This document shows, piece by piece, positions 8,414-16,552 of a stretch of DNA of 64,000 bases; within the stretch, counting starts at the first letter, position 1, and each line of letters starts with the position of its first letter. A program made the position numbers and the translations under genes. The DNA is taken from contig NC_015740.1 in assembly GCF_000219605.1 (NCBI RefSeq), forward strand, positions 4,483,931 to 4,547,930. The letters are read 5' to 3'. The stretch comes from Stutzerimonas stutzeri (GTDB lineage: Bacteria > Pseudomonadota > Gammaproteobacteria > Pseudomonadales > Pseudomonadaceae). Under the pieces are notes generated by a model. It did not search any database and had not been told where the DNA came from. It saw only the letters and a program-made list of their open reading frames with translations.

Positions 8414-8821
8414 TCAGCTTTCCAGCCAGACATCGCGCGCCCAGTGCCAGACCGATTCCCAACTCTCCTCGGTCAGCTCGCCATCGTCGCCATCCCACAG
8501 GGTGACCTGCCCGTCCAGATCGACCACGTAATAGTCGCGTCCATCCTGGCAGATCGGGATGAGATCGCGCGGCACGCCGGCGTCCCATGCGTTGGCGGCG
8601 ACTTCCGGCAGATAGGTATGCGACTGCGGGTCGGTAGCGGTGACCGGCTCCAGGCGTCCATAGATGACATCGCTGACCTGCAGGAGGAATTCGCGCAGGC
8701 CGAACGGCAGGTTGATCAGCAACTGCTCCTCGATCTCCACCAGCAGATCGTCGTCCGGCAGCTCCAGCGGCACCGGAACCGGCTCGTTGAGTTCGCGCAG
8801 CTGTTCGATGACCTCTTCCAT
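8414..8821 (-). CDS. SMI1/KNR4 (SUKH)-family protein
   Basis: This is an acidic protein of about 135 residues with the SMI1/KNR4 fold. It opens with an N-terminal helix (MEEVIEQLRELNE), then LEIEEQ-like LVEIEEQLLINLPFGLREFL, then DGRDYYVVDLDGQVTLWD and a C-terminal tryptophan-rich helix (SWESVWHWARDVWLE). The ATG at 8821 has AGGAGG directly upstream. SUKH proteins are often immunity proteins against nuclease toxins. No toxin is adjacent here, and this short version is a solitary gene conserved in pseudomonads, so an immunity role is not implied. About 230 bp without genes separate it from the phytochrome; I see no feature in that gap. Confidence 0.75.
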   Translation of the reverse strand: MEEVIEQLRELNEPVPVPLELPDDDLLVEIEEQLLINLPFGLREFLLQVSDVIYGRLEPVTATDPQSHTYLPEVAANAWDAGVPRDLIPICQDGRDYYVVDLDGQVTLWDGDDGELTEESWESVWHWARDVWLES

Positions 8822-9052
8822 CTCCACCTCCTGTCGTAATGCCCCAGCGCCAGGCTCCGTTTATACAGCCCGCCGGATTGGCGAGCCAGTTCTGTCGGGT
8901 TAAAGTGCCTGACCGAGCAATACGCTCTGCTATTTGCGTTTCCCACTGATTCAGCGCGATCAACCGCATAGTCGCCGACATTAGGTAGCAACTTGCATTG
9001 GTGCCTGCCCGTCACCTCCGGTCCGGACGAGACCAGAACAAGGACACACACA

Positions 9053-11323
9053 ATGAGCACTACCGAAGCCCAGGACCTGCTCGAGGCGATCGACCGATGT
9101 GCCGATGAGCCCATCCATATTCCGGGCAGCATCCAGCCGCACGGCTTCCTGCTGGTGGTCAGCGAGCCCGACTTGCGCATTCAGCAGGCCAGCGAGAACG
9201 TGCGCGACTGGCTGGACGTCGAGGCGCGTCAGCTGCTCGGGCAACCGCTGTCGGCCCTGCTGCCGATCGAGCGTATCCAGGCCGGCCTGCCGGCGCTGCA
9301 GGATGGCGATCACAACCCGTTCCACCTGAGCGACGTACAGCTCACCCTGCCGGGCGCGGACGACCTGCTCCTGGCGCTGATGGCGCACCGGCATCAGGGC
9401 CAGCTGATCCTCGAGTTCGAGCGCGCCGGCAACTCTGGCCAGGCCTACCAGGCGCTGTATCCGTTGATGCGCACCTTCGTGTCTCGCCTGCAGGAAGCCC
9501 GCGAACTCGAAGCGCTGTGTCAGCATGCGGTCGAAGAGGTCAAGCGCATCACCGGCTTCGGGCGCGTCAAGGCATACCGTTTCGATGCCGAAGACAACGG
9601 CCTGGTCCTGGCCGAAGTCGCCGACCCCGGCTACCCGTCCTATCTGGGCCTGTGCTTCCCGGCGGCGGACATTCCGCAACAGGCCCGGCGCCTGTACCGC
9701 GACAACCTGATTCGCGTGATCCAGGACGCCAACTACCAGCCGTCGCCCCTGGTGCCGACCCTGAACCCGATTTCCGGCACGCCACTGGACCTGAGTTTTT
9801 CCGCCTTGCGCAGCGTCTCTCCGGTGCACCTGCAGTACATGCGCAACATGGGCACGCTGGCGTCGATGTCCATTTCCATCGTCATCCGCGACCGCCTGTG
9901 GGGATTGATCTCCTGCCACGATGCCCAGCCACGGCAGGTCAGCTACCAGACCCGTACCGCCTGCGAGCTGCTCGGCCGCATCCTTGCCCTGCAGATCGAG
10001 GCCAGGGAAACCGAGACCCTGGCGCAGCGCAAGCTGCAACTGCGTCAGCAGATCGTCCACCTGCTGTCGGCCATGGCCGACCGCGACAGCGTGGTGGAGG
10101 GCTTTCGCCAGGCGCCCGAGGTAGTGCTCGGCTTCGCCAAGGCCGAAGGCGCGGCCGTGATTTCCGCTGACAACTGCGAGACCGTTGGCGATGCGCCGGA
10201 CAGCGAACTGATCATGCAGCTCGCCCACTGGCTGGGCCAACGGCATGACCAGCTGGTCTTCCAGAGCGACTGCGTCAGCCGCGACATTCCGCACCTGCCC
10301 GCGCTGGCCGAGCATTGTGCCGGCGTCATGGCCATCTCCATTTCCCGGCTGCACGCCCATTATCTGATCTGGTTCCGCCGCGAGCAGGTCAAGACCGTGA
10401 ACTGGGCCGGCCAGCCGGAGAAGCAGATCGATCGCATCAGCGGTGCGCTCAGCCCCCGCCACAGTTTCGAACGCTGGCAGGAGACGCTGCGCGGTTACTC
10501 GCATGCCTGGGATCAGGTCGAAATCGAAGGCGCGCTGGAGTTGCGCAACGCGGTGCTTGGCATCGTGCTGCGCAAGGCCGAGGAAATGGCCCAGCTGGCC
10601 GGCGAGCTGCGCGCCAGCAACAAGGAACTGGAGGCCTTCTCCTACAGCGTGTCCCACGACCTGCGAGCGCCACTGCGGCATATCGCCGGCTATACCGAAC
10701 TGCTCGGAGAAATGGAAAGCAGCCAGCTCAGCGAGCGCGGCATGCGCTTTCTCGACAATATCGCCGACGCCGCACGTTTCGCCGGCACACTGGTCGACAA
10801 CCTGCTGAGCTTCTCGCAGATGGGCCGCGCCGCCCTGCGCCTGTCGGACGTCGACCTCGGTGCGCTGGTCGCCTCGATTCGCGAGGAGCTGGCGCCGGAC
10901 TGCGAGGGGCGACAGATCGAATGGCACCTGCTGCCGATGCCGATCGTCGTCGCCGATGCCGCCTTCATTCACATGGTGCTACGCAACCTCATCGACAACG
11001 CGGTGAAGTACAGCCGGACCCGCGACGTCGCGGTCATCGAGGTCGGCGCAGAACAGCGCTCGGGCGAGGTCGTGGTCTACGTGCGGGACAACGGTGTCGG
11101 CTTCGACATGCAATATGCCGGCAAGCTGTTCGGCGTATTCCAGCACCTGCATCGCATGGAAGAGTTCGAGGGCACCGGCATCGGCCTGGCCAGCGTGCGG
11201 CGCATCGTCGAGCGCCACGATGGCCGCGTGTGGGCCGAGGGCCAGCTGGACAAGGGCGCCACCTTCTATTTCGCACTGCCTAAACTGACTTACACATCGT
11301 CCCTCCTGGACCGAGACATCTGA
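9053..11323 (+). CDS. bphP: bacteriophytochrome sensor histidine kinase
   Basis: This is a red/far-red photoreceptor kinase of about 756 residues. The biliverdin-binding cysteine sits near the N-terminus in the IDRCADEP segment, ahead of HIPGSIQPHGFLLVV of the PAS domain. The GAF domain (about 130-300) has FPAADIPQQARRLY and the chromophore-contact segment SPVHLQYMRNMGT. A PHY domain follows (about 310-490). The kinase core has the phospho-acceptor histidine in YSVSHDLRAPLRHI, the N box in NLIDNAVKYS and the G boxes in RDNGVGFD and GTGIGLASVRR. The start at 9053 places the Cys at the usual distance. It overlaps the next receiver gene as TGATG, and bphO, which makes its chromophore, closes the operon. 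Confidence 0.95.
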   Translation: MSTTEAQDLLEAIDRCADEPIHIPGSIQPHGFLLVVSEPDLRIQQASENVRDWLDVEARQLLGQPLSALLPIERIQAGLPALQDGDHNPFHLSDVQLTLPGADDLLLALMAHRHQGQLILEFERAGNSGQAYQALYPLMRTFVSRLQEARELEALCQHAVEEVKRITGFGRVKAYRFDAEDNGLVLAEVADPGYPSYLGLCFPAADIPQQARRLYRDNLIRVIQDANYQPSPLVPTLNPISGTPLDLSFSALRSVSPVHLQYMRNMGTLASMSISIVIRDRLWGLISCHDAQPRQVSYQTRTACELLGRILALQIEARETETLAQRKLQLRQQIVHLLSAMADRDSVVEGFRQAPEVVLGFAKAEGAAVISADNCETVGDAPDSELIMQLAHWLGQRHDQLVFQSDCVSRDIPHLPALAEHCAGVMAISISRLHAHYLIWFRREQVKTVNWAGQPEKQIDRISGALSPRHSFERWQETLRGYSHAWDQVEIEGALELRNAVLGIVLRKAEEMAQLAGELRASNKELEAFSYSVSHDLRAPLRHIAGYTELLGEMESSQLSERGMRFLDNIADAARFAGTLVDNLLSFSQMGRAALRLSDVDLGALVASIREELAPDCEGRQIEWHLLPMPIVVADAAFIHMVLRNLIDNAVKYSRTRDVAVIEVGAEQRSGEVVVYVRDNGVGFDMQYAGKLFGVFQHLHRMEEFEGTGIGLASVRRIVERHDGRVWAEGQLDKGATFYFALPKLTYTSSLLDRDI

Positions 11324-11799
11324 TGCTGAAACCGATACTGCTGGTGGAGGACAACCCCCACGACCTGGAACTGACGCTGATCGCCCTGGAGCGCAGCCAG
11401 CTGGCCAACGACGTGGTGGTGATGCGAGACGGCGCCGAGGCGCTGAGCTATCTGCAGCGCACCGGCGCCTACGCCGACCGCGCCGATGGAAACCCGGCCG
11501 TCCTGCTGCTGGACCTGAAACTGCCGAAGGTCGACGGACTGGAAGTGCTCAAGACCGTGCGCGAGACCACCGAGCTGCGCAGTATTCCGGTGGTCATGCT
11601 GACCTCCTCGAGGGAAGAGCCCGACCTGATGAAGGCTTACGAGCTCGGGGTGAACGCTTACGTGGTCAAACCGGTCGAATTCAAGGATTTTGTCGCCGCA
11701 ATCTCCGATCTCGGCATCTTCTGGGCCGTGCTCAACGAACCGCCGCCGGGCTCCCTGCGGCTCAAGCGTGCGCGCAACAAAGAAGAAAAGAACTCATAA
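11323..11799 (+). CDS. single-domain response regulator (Rcp1/CheY-like)
   Basis: This is a stand-alone receiver of 158 residues without an output domain. Acidic pocket residues are in LLVEDNPHDLE, the phospho-acceptor aspartate in LLLDLKLPKVDG, the switch Thr in VMLTSSREE and the Lys in YVVKPVEF. Its start codon overlaps the phytochrome stop (TGATG). Receivers of this type are the direct phosphorylation partners of bacteriophytochromes, so it is the likely first target of the kinase at 9053-11323. It has an unusual basic tail (LRLKRARNKEEK). How the signal leaves it is unknown; protein-protein signalling to the adjacent hybrid kinase is possible. Confidence 0.93.
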   Translation: MLKPILLVEDNPHDLELTLIALERSQLANDVVVMRDGAEALSYLQRTGAYADRADGNPAVLLLDLKLPKVDGLEVLKTVRETTELRSIPVVMLTSSREEPDLMKAYELGVNAYVVKPVEFKDFVAAISDLGIFWAVLNEPPPGSLRLKRARNKEEKNS

Positions 11800-11833
11800 C
11801 GAAACGGTCCGCCTTGCCTGGCGGACCGTTTCG
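11800..11833 (+). terminator. 14-bp perfect inverted repeat between receiver and hybrid kinase
   Basis: Arms CGAAACGGTCCGCC and GGCGGACCGTTTCG flank a 6-base loop directly after the receiver stop. No U-tract follows, so it is more likely an attenuator, mRNA-stabilising hairpin or leaky terminator than a full intrinsic terminator. Confidence 0.6.
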
Positions 11834-11862
11834 ACGATCCCTGCTCCCTCGACAGGACGGAT

Positions 11863-14268
11863 ATGCCAGCGTCAAAGAACATCAGTGTCCTGTTCATCGA
11901 GGACAGCCGGCATGATGCCGAACTGGCCCAGCTGGCGCTGGAACGCAGCGGCTACACCTTGCAGACGGAGCTGGTCTACAACCACGCCGGGGTGGTCGAA
12001 GCGTTACAGCGACGCCGCTTCGATCTGATCCTGGCGGATTTCATCCTGCCCGGTTTCTCCGGCAGCCAGGCGCTGCAGGAGGCCCGAAGGCTCGCCCCGC
12101 AGACCCCCTTCATCTTCCTTTCCGGCGTGTTCAGCGAAGAGCACGCGGTAAACATGATGCGCTCCGGCGCCGTCGACTACGTGCTAAAGCAGAACCTCGG
12201 CTTTCTGCCCAAGGCCGTGGAACGGGCGTTGGGCGAGGTCAACGAGCGCCGCCGGCGTCTGCAGGCCGAACAGGCGCTGCGCGAGGTGGAAGTGCGCGCG
12301 CGCCTGGCGATCGATGCCGCGCGGCTGGGCATGTGGGACTACGAGCCGCAGAGCGGCACCCTGATCTGGGACGAACGCTGTCGCAGCATGCTCGGCCTCG
12401 ATACGGAGGCGCCGGTGAGCATGGGGCTGTTCGAGCAACTCCTGCACCCCGAGGATCGCGAGCGGATTCACGACGAAGTGATCCGCGCCATCTCCGGCGA
12501 GGATGCCGGCGAGTTCTGCACCTGTTATCGCGTGGTGTTCGGCGACGGCAGCATTCGCTGGATGGAGACCCGCGGCCAGGCCTTCTTCGAGAGCGGTCAG
12601 TGCACGCGCTTCGTCGGTGTGGTCATGGACATCACCGAGCAGCAGCTGACTACCCAGAGTCTGCGACAGATCAACGAAACCCTGGGCGAGCGGGTCGAGG
12701 AGCGCACCCGCGAACGCGACCGGACCTGGGAGCTCTCCCGCGACCTGCTCGCCGTCACCGAGCTGGACATGCTGCCGGTGGCGCTCAATCCGTTCTGGGA
12801 GAACGCGCTCGGCTGGTCATACAGCGAACTGATGCAACGGCCTTTGACCCAGCTGGTGCATCCCGACGATCTGCAGGCGACGCTGGAAGAGAACGCCAAT
12901 GTCGGCCGCGGCAAGGTCACCAACCGCTTCGTCAACCGCATGCGCCACCGCGACGGCAGCTACCGCTGGCTGTCGTGGTCGGCCGTGGCCGATGGCGGAC
13001 GCATCTATTCGGCGGCGCGTGACATCACCAGCGAAATCGCCGCGGTGGACAAGCTGGCCGAGGCCAACCGCGAGCTGCGTGCGCAGATTCAGGAGCGCGA
13101 GCGGGTCGAAGCCACCCTGCAGCAGATGCAGCGCCTGGAAGCGGTGGGTCAGCTGACCGCCGGGGTCGCCCACGATTTCAACAACCTGCTCACCGTCATT
13201 CTCACCAGTGCCAGCTTCCTGAAGAACGATCTGGAGCAGGGCGCACCGCTTGAACGCAGCCTGCGTCGATTGCAGTACATCCGCGAGTCCGGCGAACGCG
13301 GCGCCACCCTCACCGGCCAGCTGCTTGCCTTCGCCCGCCGCCAGCAGCTGGCACCCACCGCCATCGACCTCAACGACACCCTGGTCAGCCTGCTCAGCCT
13401 GCTGAAGAGCACGCTCGGCGGCAGCGTCAGCATCGAGACCGATACCCAGGCGGACATCTGGCATGCGCTGGTCGACCCGACCCAGATCGAGATGATCATT
13501 CTCAACCTGGCGATCAACGCCCGCGATGCCATGGGCGACGGTGGCCGGCTGACGCTGGGTACGCGCAACGTGGTGGTCACCGAGCCGGCGCTGCGGGCTG
13601 AAGATCCGGCGCCGGGCGAGTACGTGGTGCTCTCGGTCACCGACACCGGTACCGGCATGAGCGAGGAAGTGCTGAGCAAGGCGTTCGAACCTTTCTTCAC
13701 CACCAAGGAAGTCGGCAAGGGCTCCGGCCTCGGCCTGGCGCAGGTGTTCGGCTTCGCCAAGCAGTCCGGTGGCGGCGCGCGCATCGAAAGCCGTGTGGGG
13801 GTCGGCACCACCGTGAAGGTGTTCCTGCCACGCACCGCGGCGCCGGAGCAGCCGGAACAGGCCACGGCGCTGAGTGCGGGCAGCCACGACGAGAACAGCC
13901 AACACCGCATCCTGCTGGTGGACGATGACCACAGCGTGCGCGAGGTGACGGCGCAGATGCTGGAAAACCTCGGCTTCGCCGTCACCGAGGCGGAAAGCGG
14001 CGACCATGCGCTGCAGCTGCTCCGCGACGGAGCGGCGGTGGACCTGCTGCTGGCGGATTTCGCCATGCCGGGGATGAACGGCGGTGAACTGGCCCGCGCG
14101 GTGCGCGTTCGCCGCCCGCAGCTGCCGGTGGTTTTCGTCACCGGCTATGCCGAGCTCTGCGAGCTTGGCCTGGACGGCTATTCGATCATCCAGAAGCCGT
14201 TTCGCGAGGAACAGCTGGCCAACAAGATCCACCTCGCGCTGCGCGAAGGCAGCCTGGCCGATGGCTGA
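11863..14268 (+). CDS. hybrid sensor histidine kinase (REC-PAS-PAS-HisKA-HATPase-REC)
   Basis: This 801-residue cytoplasmic protein has no membrane helices. It has an N-terminal receiver (VLFIEDSRHDAELA, phospho-Asp in LILADFILPG, about 1-120). Two PAS domains follow (about 145-270, ending VGVVMDITEQQ; about 295-400, ending YSAARDITSEI). A HisKA domain has the acceptor His in TAGVAHDFNNLL. The HATPase has LNLAINARDAMGD, DTGTGMSEEV and KGSGLGLAQV. The C-terminal receiver has LLVDDDHSVRE and LLLADFAMPGMNGG (about 680-800). An N-terminal receiver feeding a kinase is a layout suited to taking phosphate or an allosteric cue from upstream kinases. With the phytochrome and single receiver before it and bphO after it, a role in the light pathway is likely by context. 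Confidence 0.92.
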   Translation: MPASKNISVLFIEDSRHDAELAQLALERSGYTLQTELVYNHAGVVEALQRRRFDLILADFILPGFSGSQALQEARRLAPQTPFIFLSGVFSEEHAVNMMRSGAVDYVLKQNLGFLPKAVERALGEVNERRRRLQAEQALREVEVRARLAIDAARLGMWDYEPQSGTLIWDERCRSMLGLDTEAPVSMGLFEQLLHPEDRERIHDEVIRAISGEDAGEFCTCYRVVFGDGSIRWMETRGQAFFESGQCTRFVGVVMDITEQQLTTQSLRQINETLGERVEERTRERDRTWELSRDLLAVTELDMLPVALNPFWENALGWSYSELMQRPLTQLVHPDDLQATLEENANVGRGKVTNRFVNRMRHRDGSYRWLSWSAVADGGRIYSAARDITSEIAAVDKLAEANRELRAQIQERERVEATLQQMQRLEAVGQLTAGVAHDFNNLLTVILTSASFLKNDLEQGAPLERSLRRLQYIRESGERGATLTGQLLAFARRQQLAPTAIDLNDTLVSLLSLLKSTLGGSVSIETDTQADIWHALVDPTQIEMIILNLAINARDAMGDGGRLTLGTRNVVVTEPALRAEDPAPGEYVVLSVTDTGTGMSEEVLSKAFEPFFTTKEVGKGSGLGLAQVFGFAKQSGGGARIESRVGVGTTVKVFLPRTAAPEQPEQATALSAGSHDENSQHRILLVDDDHSVREVTAQMLENLGFAVTEAESGDHALQLLRDGAAVDLLLADFAMPGMNGGELARAVRVRRPQLPVVFVTGYAELCELGLDGYSIIQKPFREEQLANKIHLALREGSLADG

Positions 14269-14815
14269 ATTGCGCATGCGCCTGCGGCAGGCTACGGCGC
14301 CGCTGCACGATCGGGTCGACAGCGCCTTCTCGGGCTTCGATCTGCAGGACCCGGACGATTACCGCCGCTTTCTGCGGGCCCACTATCGGGTGCTCTGCGC
14401 CGCAGAACGAGCCCTCGAGCAGGCCGCCATCGGCGATGTGCTGGACGACTGGCCCGCGCGGGTCCGGCGTCACGCCCTGGGCAAGGACCTCGCTCAACTC
14501 GGCTGTGCGTTGCCCTCGCCCGCACCGCTGGCAAAACCCACCGACAACGCCGCCTGCTGGGGCATCGCCTATGTGCTCGAAGGATCGCGTCTGGGCGGCC
14601 GGGTGCTGGCGCGACGCCTGCGTGAGGCGAATCCACAGGCTCCGACCCGCTACCTCGAACATGGCGATGTCGCCGTGCTCTGGCCAGGCTTTCTCGCCCG
14701 CCTCGAACGTGACGCCGCCCGTTGTGCCTGGGAACCGATGCTGGCGGCGGCAGAGGCCACCTTCGCCCTGTTCGCCGAAGCCGCCACGCAGGAGCGGGCC
14801 TGCGAACCCGGTTAA
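14261..14815 (+). CDS. bphO: bacteriophytochrome heme oxygenase
   Basis: This is a biliverdin-producing heme oxygenase of about 184 residues that supplies the bilin chromophore for the phytochrome in the same operon. The proximal heme-ligand region is near the N-terminus (LRQATAPLHDRVDSAF). The distal-helix region is AYVLEGSRLGGRVLARRL, with the flexible Gly pattern of bacterial BphO/HemO proteins. The ATG lies 8 bases inside the end of the hybrid-kinase gene, so translation is probably coupled. A strong terminator follows. bphO is more usually directly upstream of bphP; here it is the last of four genes. Confidence 0.9.
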   Translation: MAELRMRLRQATAPLHDRVDSAFSGFDLQDPDDYRRFLRAHYRVLCAAERALEQAAIGDVLDDWPARVRRHALGKDLAQLGCALPSPAPLAKPTDNAACWGIAYVLEGSRLGGRVLARRLREANPQAPTRYLEHGDVAVLWPGFLARLERDAARCAWEPMLAAAEATFALFAEAATQERACEPG

Positions 14816-14818
14816 GCA

Positions 14819-14839
14819 AAAAGGCCCCGCGGGGCCTTT
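14819..14839 (+). terminator. intrinsic terminator of the phytochrome operon
   Basis: An A-run leads into the self-complementary AAGGCCCCGCGGGGCCTT stem and then TCTACTTTC, four bases after the bphO stop. It lies 20 bp before the transposon end, so the insertion spared this operon. Confidence 0.85.
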
Positions 14840-14850
14840 CTACTTTCTAC

Positions 14851-14855
14851 ACACC
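14851..14855. repeat. left copy of the putative 5-bp target-site duplication (ACACC)
   Basis: ACACC occurs here and at 37364-37368, directly outside the right transposon end. A 5-bp duplication is the Tn7 rule. Four bases (GTGG) separate this copy from the first TGTGGG base at 14860, so the left junction is not perfectly canonical. Confidence 0.6.
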
Positions 14856-14859
14856 GTGG

Positions 14860-15085
14860 TGTGGGATGCAAATAAAGTTTCATCCTAACCCTAAAAACAG
14901 AGAGAAACGTCGCGCGCTCTCCTATTCATAAAAAATCCCTTTTATATCAGTATGTTGTGAGCACTTACACCCGAGACTGGATCGTTTTGCCTTTCATGGG
15001 AGAATGATTAAGGGCGCTAAAGTATCATCCTAATTTTCGCCCAGGCTCGAAAAATACGGTAAATGGTGAAAATAAAGATTCATCC
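14860..15085. other. Tn7-like left end with spaced TnsB-binding-like repeats; rest of 14816-15381 is non-coding
   Basis: The terminus TGTGGG is followed by a site ending AAATAAAGTTTCATCC (14866-14885). Two further relatives lie at 15012-15030 (core CTAAAGTATCATCC) and 15068-15085 (AAAATAAAGATTCATCC). The three are widely spaced, as in the Tn7 left end, unlike the tandem array at the right end. The whole 14840-15381 stretch is AT-richer than its surroundings. From 15086 to the degP stop I see no gene or clear signal; a 60-codon open frame there is not convincing. Confidence 0.82.
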
Positions 15086-15381
15086 TTTTCCGATGTTGCC
15101 CGTTCCAACACGTAAGCAGTCAGTCAGAAAAAACACATAGATCCAATCCCTAGCGAGCATTGAGTTCTCTCATCCGTGCCAACTGCTCCAACCCTTGGAC
15201 GCCCTAAATGCTTACCCAAAAAAATCAACACCTTCTTTTAAAAACACAATCAAAAATGACTCCCTTATATCCATTTAACCTAAACAGCCTTCCCCCCACT
15301 GCACTAGCTAGGGCTCGTAGTTCGGCGCAAGGCTGAAGTCGCTTGGCTGCTTCGCTGTGCAGATCCATGACCCACTTTCCA

Positions 15382-16545
15382 TCAAACTCCCGGTTGTAGT
15401 TCCACAAGCATCTCGCGAGTCTTGCCGGCCCGCTCCACTAACAAGACCACAACATCTCCAACGTTCTTGTCGTCTAGCCGGGCCTGTAATGTGGTGACGT
15501 CGTCGACGGCGATACCGTCGATGCTGATAACGCGATCGCCGGGCACGATGCCGCCTGCGGTGACCTCGACGCCGACGAGCCCGGCCCTGTGCGCCGCCGA
15601 GCCCGGCGTCACGCGCAATACGAATACGCCCTTACTGCCGGTCAGCGCCTGCAGACGCGCGTTGAGCTGCTCATCCACCTCGATGCCCAGCGCCGGACGG
15701 ATGTACTTGCCGGTCTTTATGAGTTGCGGCACCACGCGCATGACGGTATCGACCGGCACCGCAAAGCCGATGCCGGCCGAGGCGCCAGACGGACTGTAGA
15801 TGGCGGTATTGATGCCGATCAGCCGCCCAGCCGAATCGAGCAGCGGGCCACCGGAATTGCCGGGGTTGATAGCGGCGTCGGTCTGGATCAGGTGGTCAAT
15901 GGCCGGGCCACTGGCGTCGCCGGAAAGGGTGCGGTCAAGCGCCGAGACGATGCCGGTGGTGAGCGTCCAGTCGAGCCCGAAGGGATTGCCAATGGCAAAG
16001 ACCTTTTGCCCCACCTTGAGATCGGTACTGGTGCCCACCGGCACCGCCGGCGGGCGCTTGAAGCCGACGCCAATCTTGAGTACCGCGATGTCGTGCGCAG
16101 GACTGGCGCCAACGAGCGCAGCCTGATAATCGCGACCGTCGGCGAGTTTGACCGCGGCAGACGATGCCCCCTGGATCACGTGGAAGTTGGTCACCACGTG
16201 GCCGGCATCGTCCCAGATGAAGCCGGAGCCGGTGCCGCGCGGCACGGAAAAGACATTGCGCGACCAGACGTCACGCACTAGTTGCGCCGTGGTGATGTAA
16301 ACCACCGACCCGCGCGATTTCTCGAACAGCTCGATGGTGGTTTTTTCGTCGGCGGCCAGGTCGCCGCGCGGCGTCACCGTGCGCTCCTGCGTTTCGTGGG
16401 GACTGAACCAGGCTTCGATGGCGGGCAGGAACTGCCACAGCAGCATGAGTGCGGCGATGCAGCCAGTGATGACGAGCCAGCGCCGGATGAATCGATCCGG
16501 CGCCGGGCGGCTGTAGGGGTCGGGGTAGGTCACGTCATTCTCCAT
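15382..16545 (-). CDS. degP: HtrA/DegP-type serine protease with one PDZ domain (island copy)
   Basis: This is a membrane-anchored periplasmic serine protease of 387 residues that degrades misfolded envelope proteins. After a short cytoplasmic lead, one hydrophobic helix (WLVITGCIAALMLLWQFLPA) anchors it. The trypsin-like domain has the catalytic triad in VVTNFHVIQG (His), HDIAVLKIG (Asp) and NPGNSGGPLLD (Ser). A single PDZ domain follows (about 290-385, VTPGSAAHRAGLVGV and PGDRVISIDGIAV). A single PDZ with a TM anchor resembles DegS/HhoB-type layouts more than two-PDZ DegP, but this is the gene called degP in heat-resistance islands. It is the last gene of the cargo operon, 7 bp after the htpX-like gene. 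Confidence 0.92.
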   Translation of the reverse strand: MENDVTYPDPYSRPAPDRFIRRWLVITGCIAALMLLWQFLPAIEAWFSPHETQERTVTPRGDLAADEKTTIELFEKSRGSVVYITTAQLVRDVWSRNVFSVPRGTGSGFIWDDAGHVVTNFHVIQGASSAAVKLADGRDYQAALVGASPAHDIAVLKIGVGFKRPPAVPVGTSTDLKVGQKVFAIGNPFGLDWTLTTGIVSALDRTLSGDASGPAIDHLIQTDAAINPGNSGGPLLDSAGRLIGINTAIYSPSGASAGIGFAVPVDTVMRVVPQLIKTGKYIRPALGIEVDEQLNARLQALTGSKGVFVLRVTPGSAAHRAGLVGVEVTAGGIVPGDRVISIDGIAVDDVTTLQARLDDKNVGDVVVLLVERAGKTREMLVELQPGV

Positions 16546-16552
16546 GTTGAAA

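Noticed and set aside
8414..8821. SUKH gene as immunity half of a toxin system
   Set aside because: No polymorphic toxin or secretion gene lies nearby; the gene stands alone.
8981..10972. Long minus-strand open frame opposite the phytochrome gene
   Set aside because: Composition is low-complexity and rich in Ala, Gln, Arg and His, as expected for an antisense shadow of a GC-rich gene. The plus strand has full domain matches.
12817..14277. Long minus-strand frame opposite the hybrid kinase
   Set aside because: Antisense shadow; no motif, and the plus-strand kinase is convincing.
15225..15407. 60-codon minus-strand frame near the transposon left end
   Set aside because: Overlaps the degP end, has no RBS and no family resemblance.
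16172..16187. Second parS-like sequence (TGGATCACGTGGAAGT)
   Set aside because: The conserved GTT/AAC flanks are missing, and it lies inside the degP coding sequence of the transposon.
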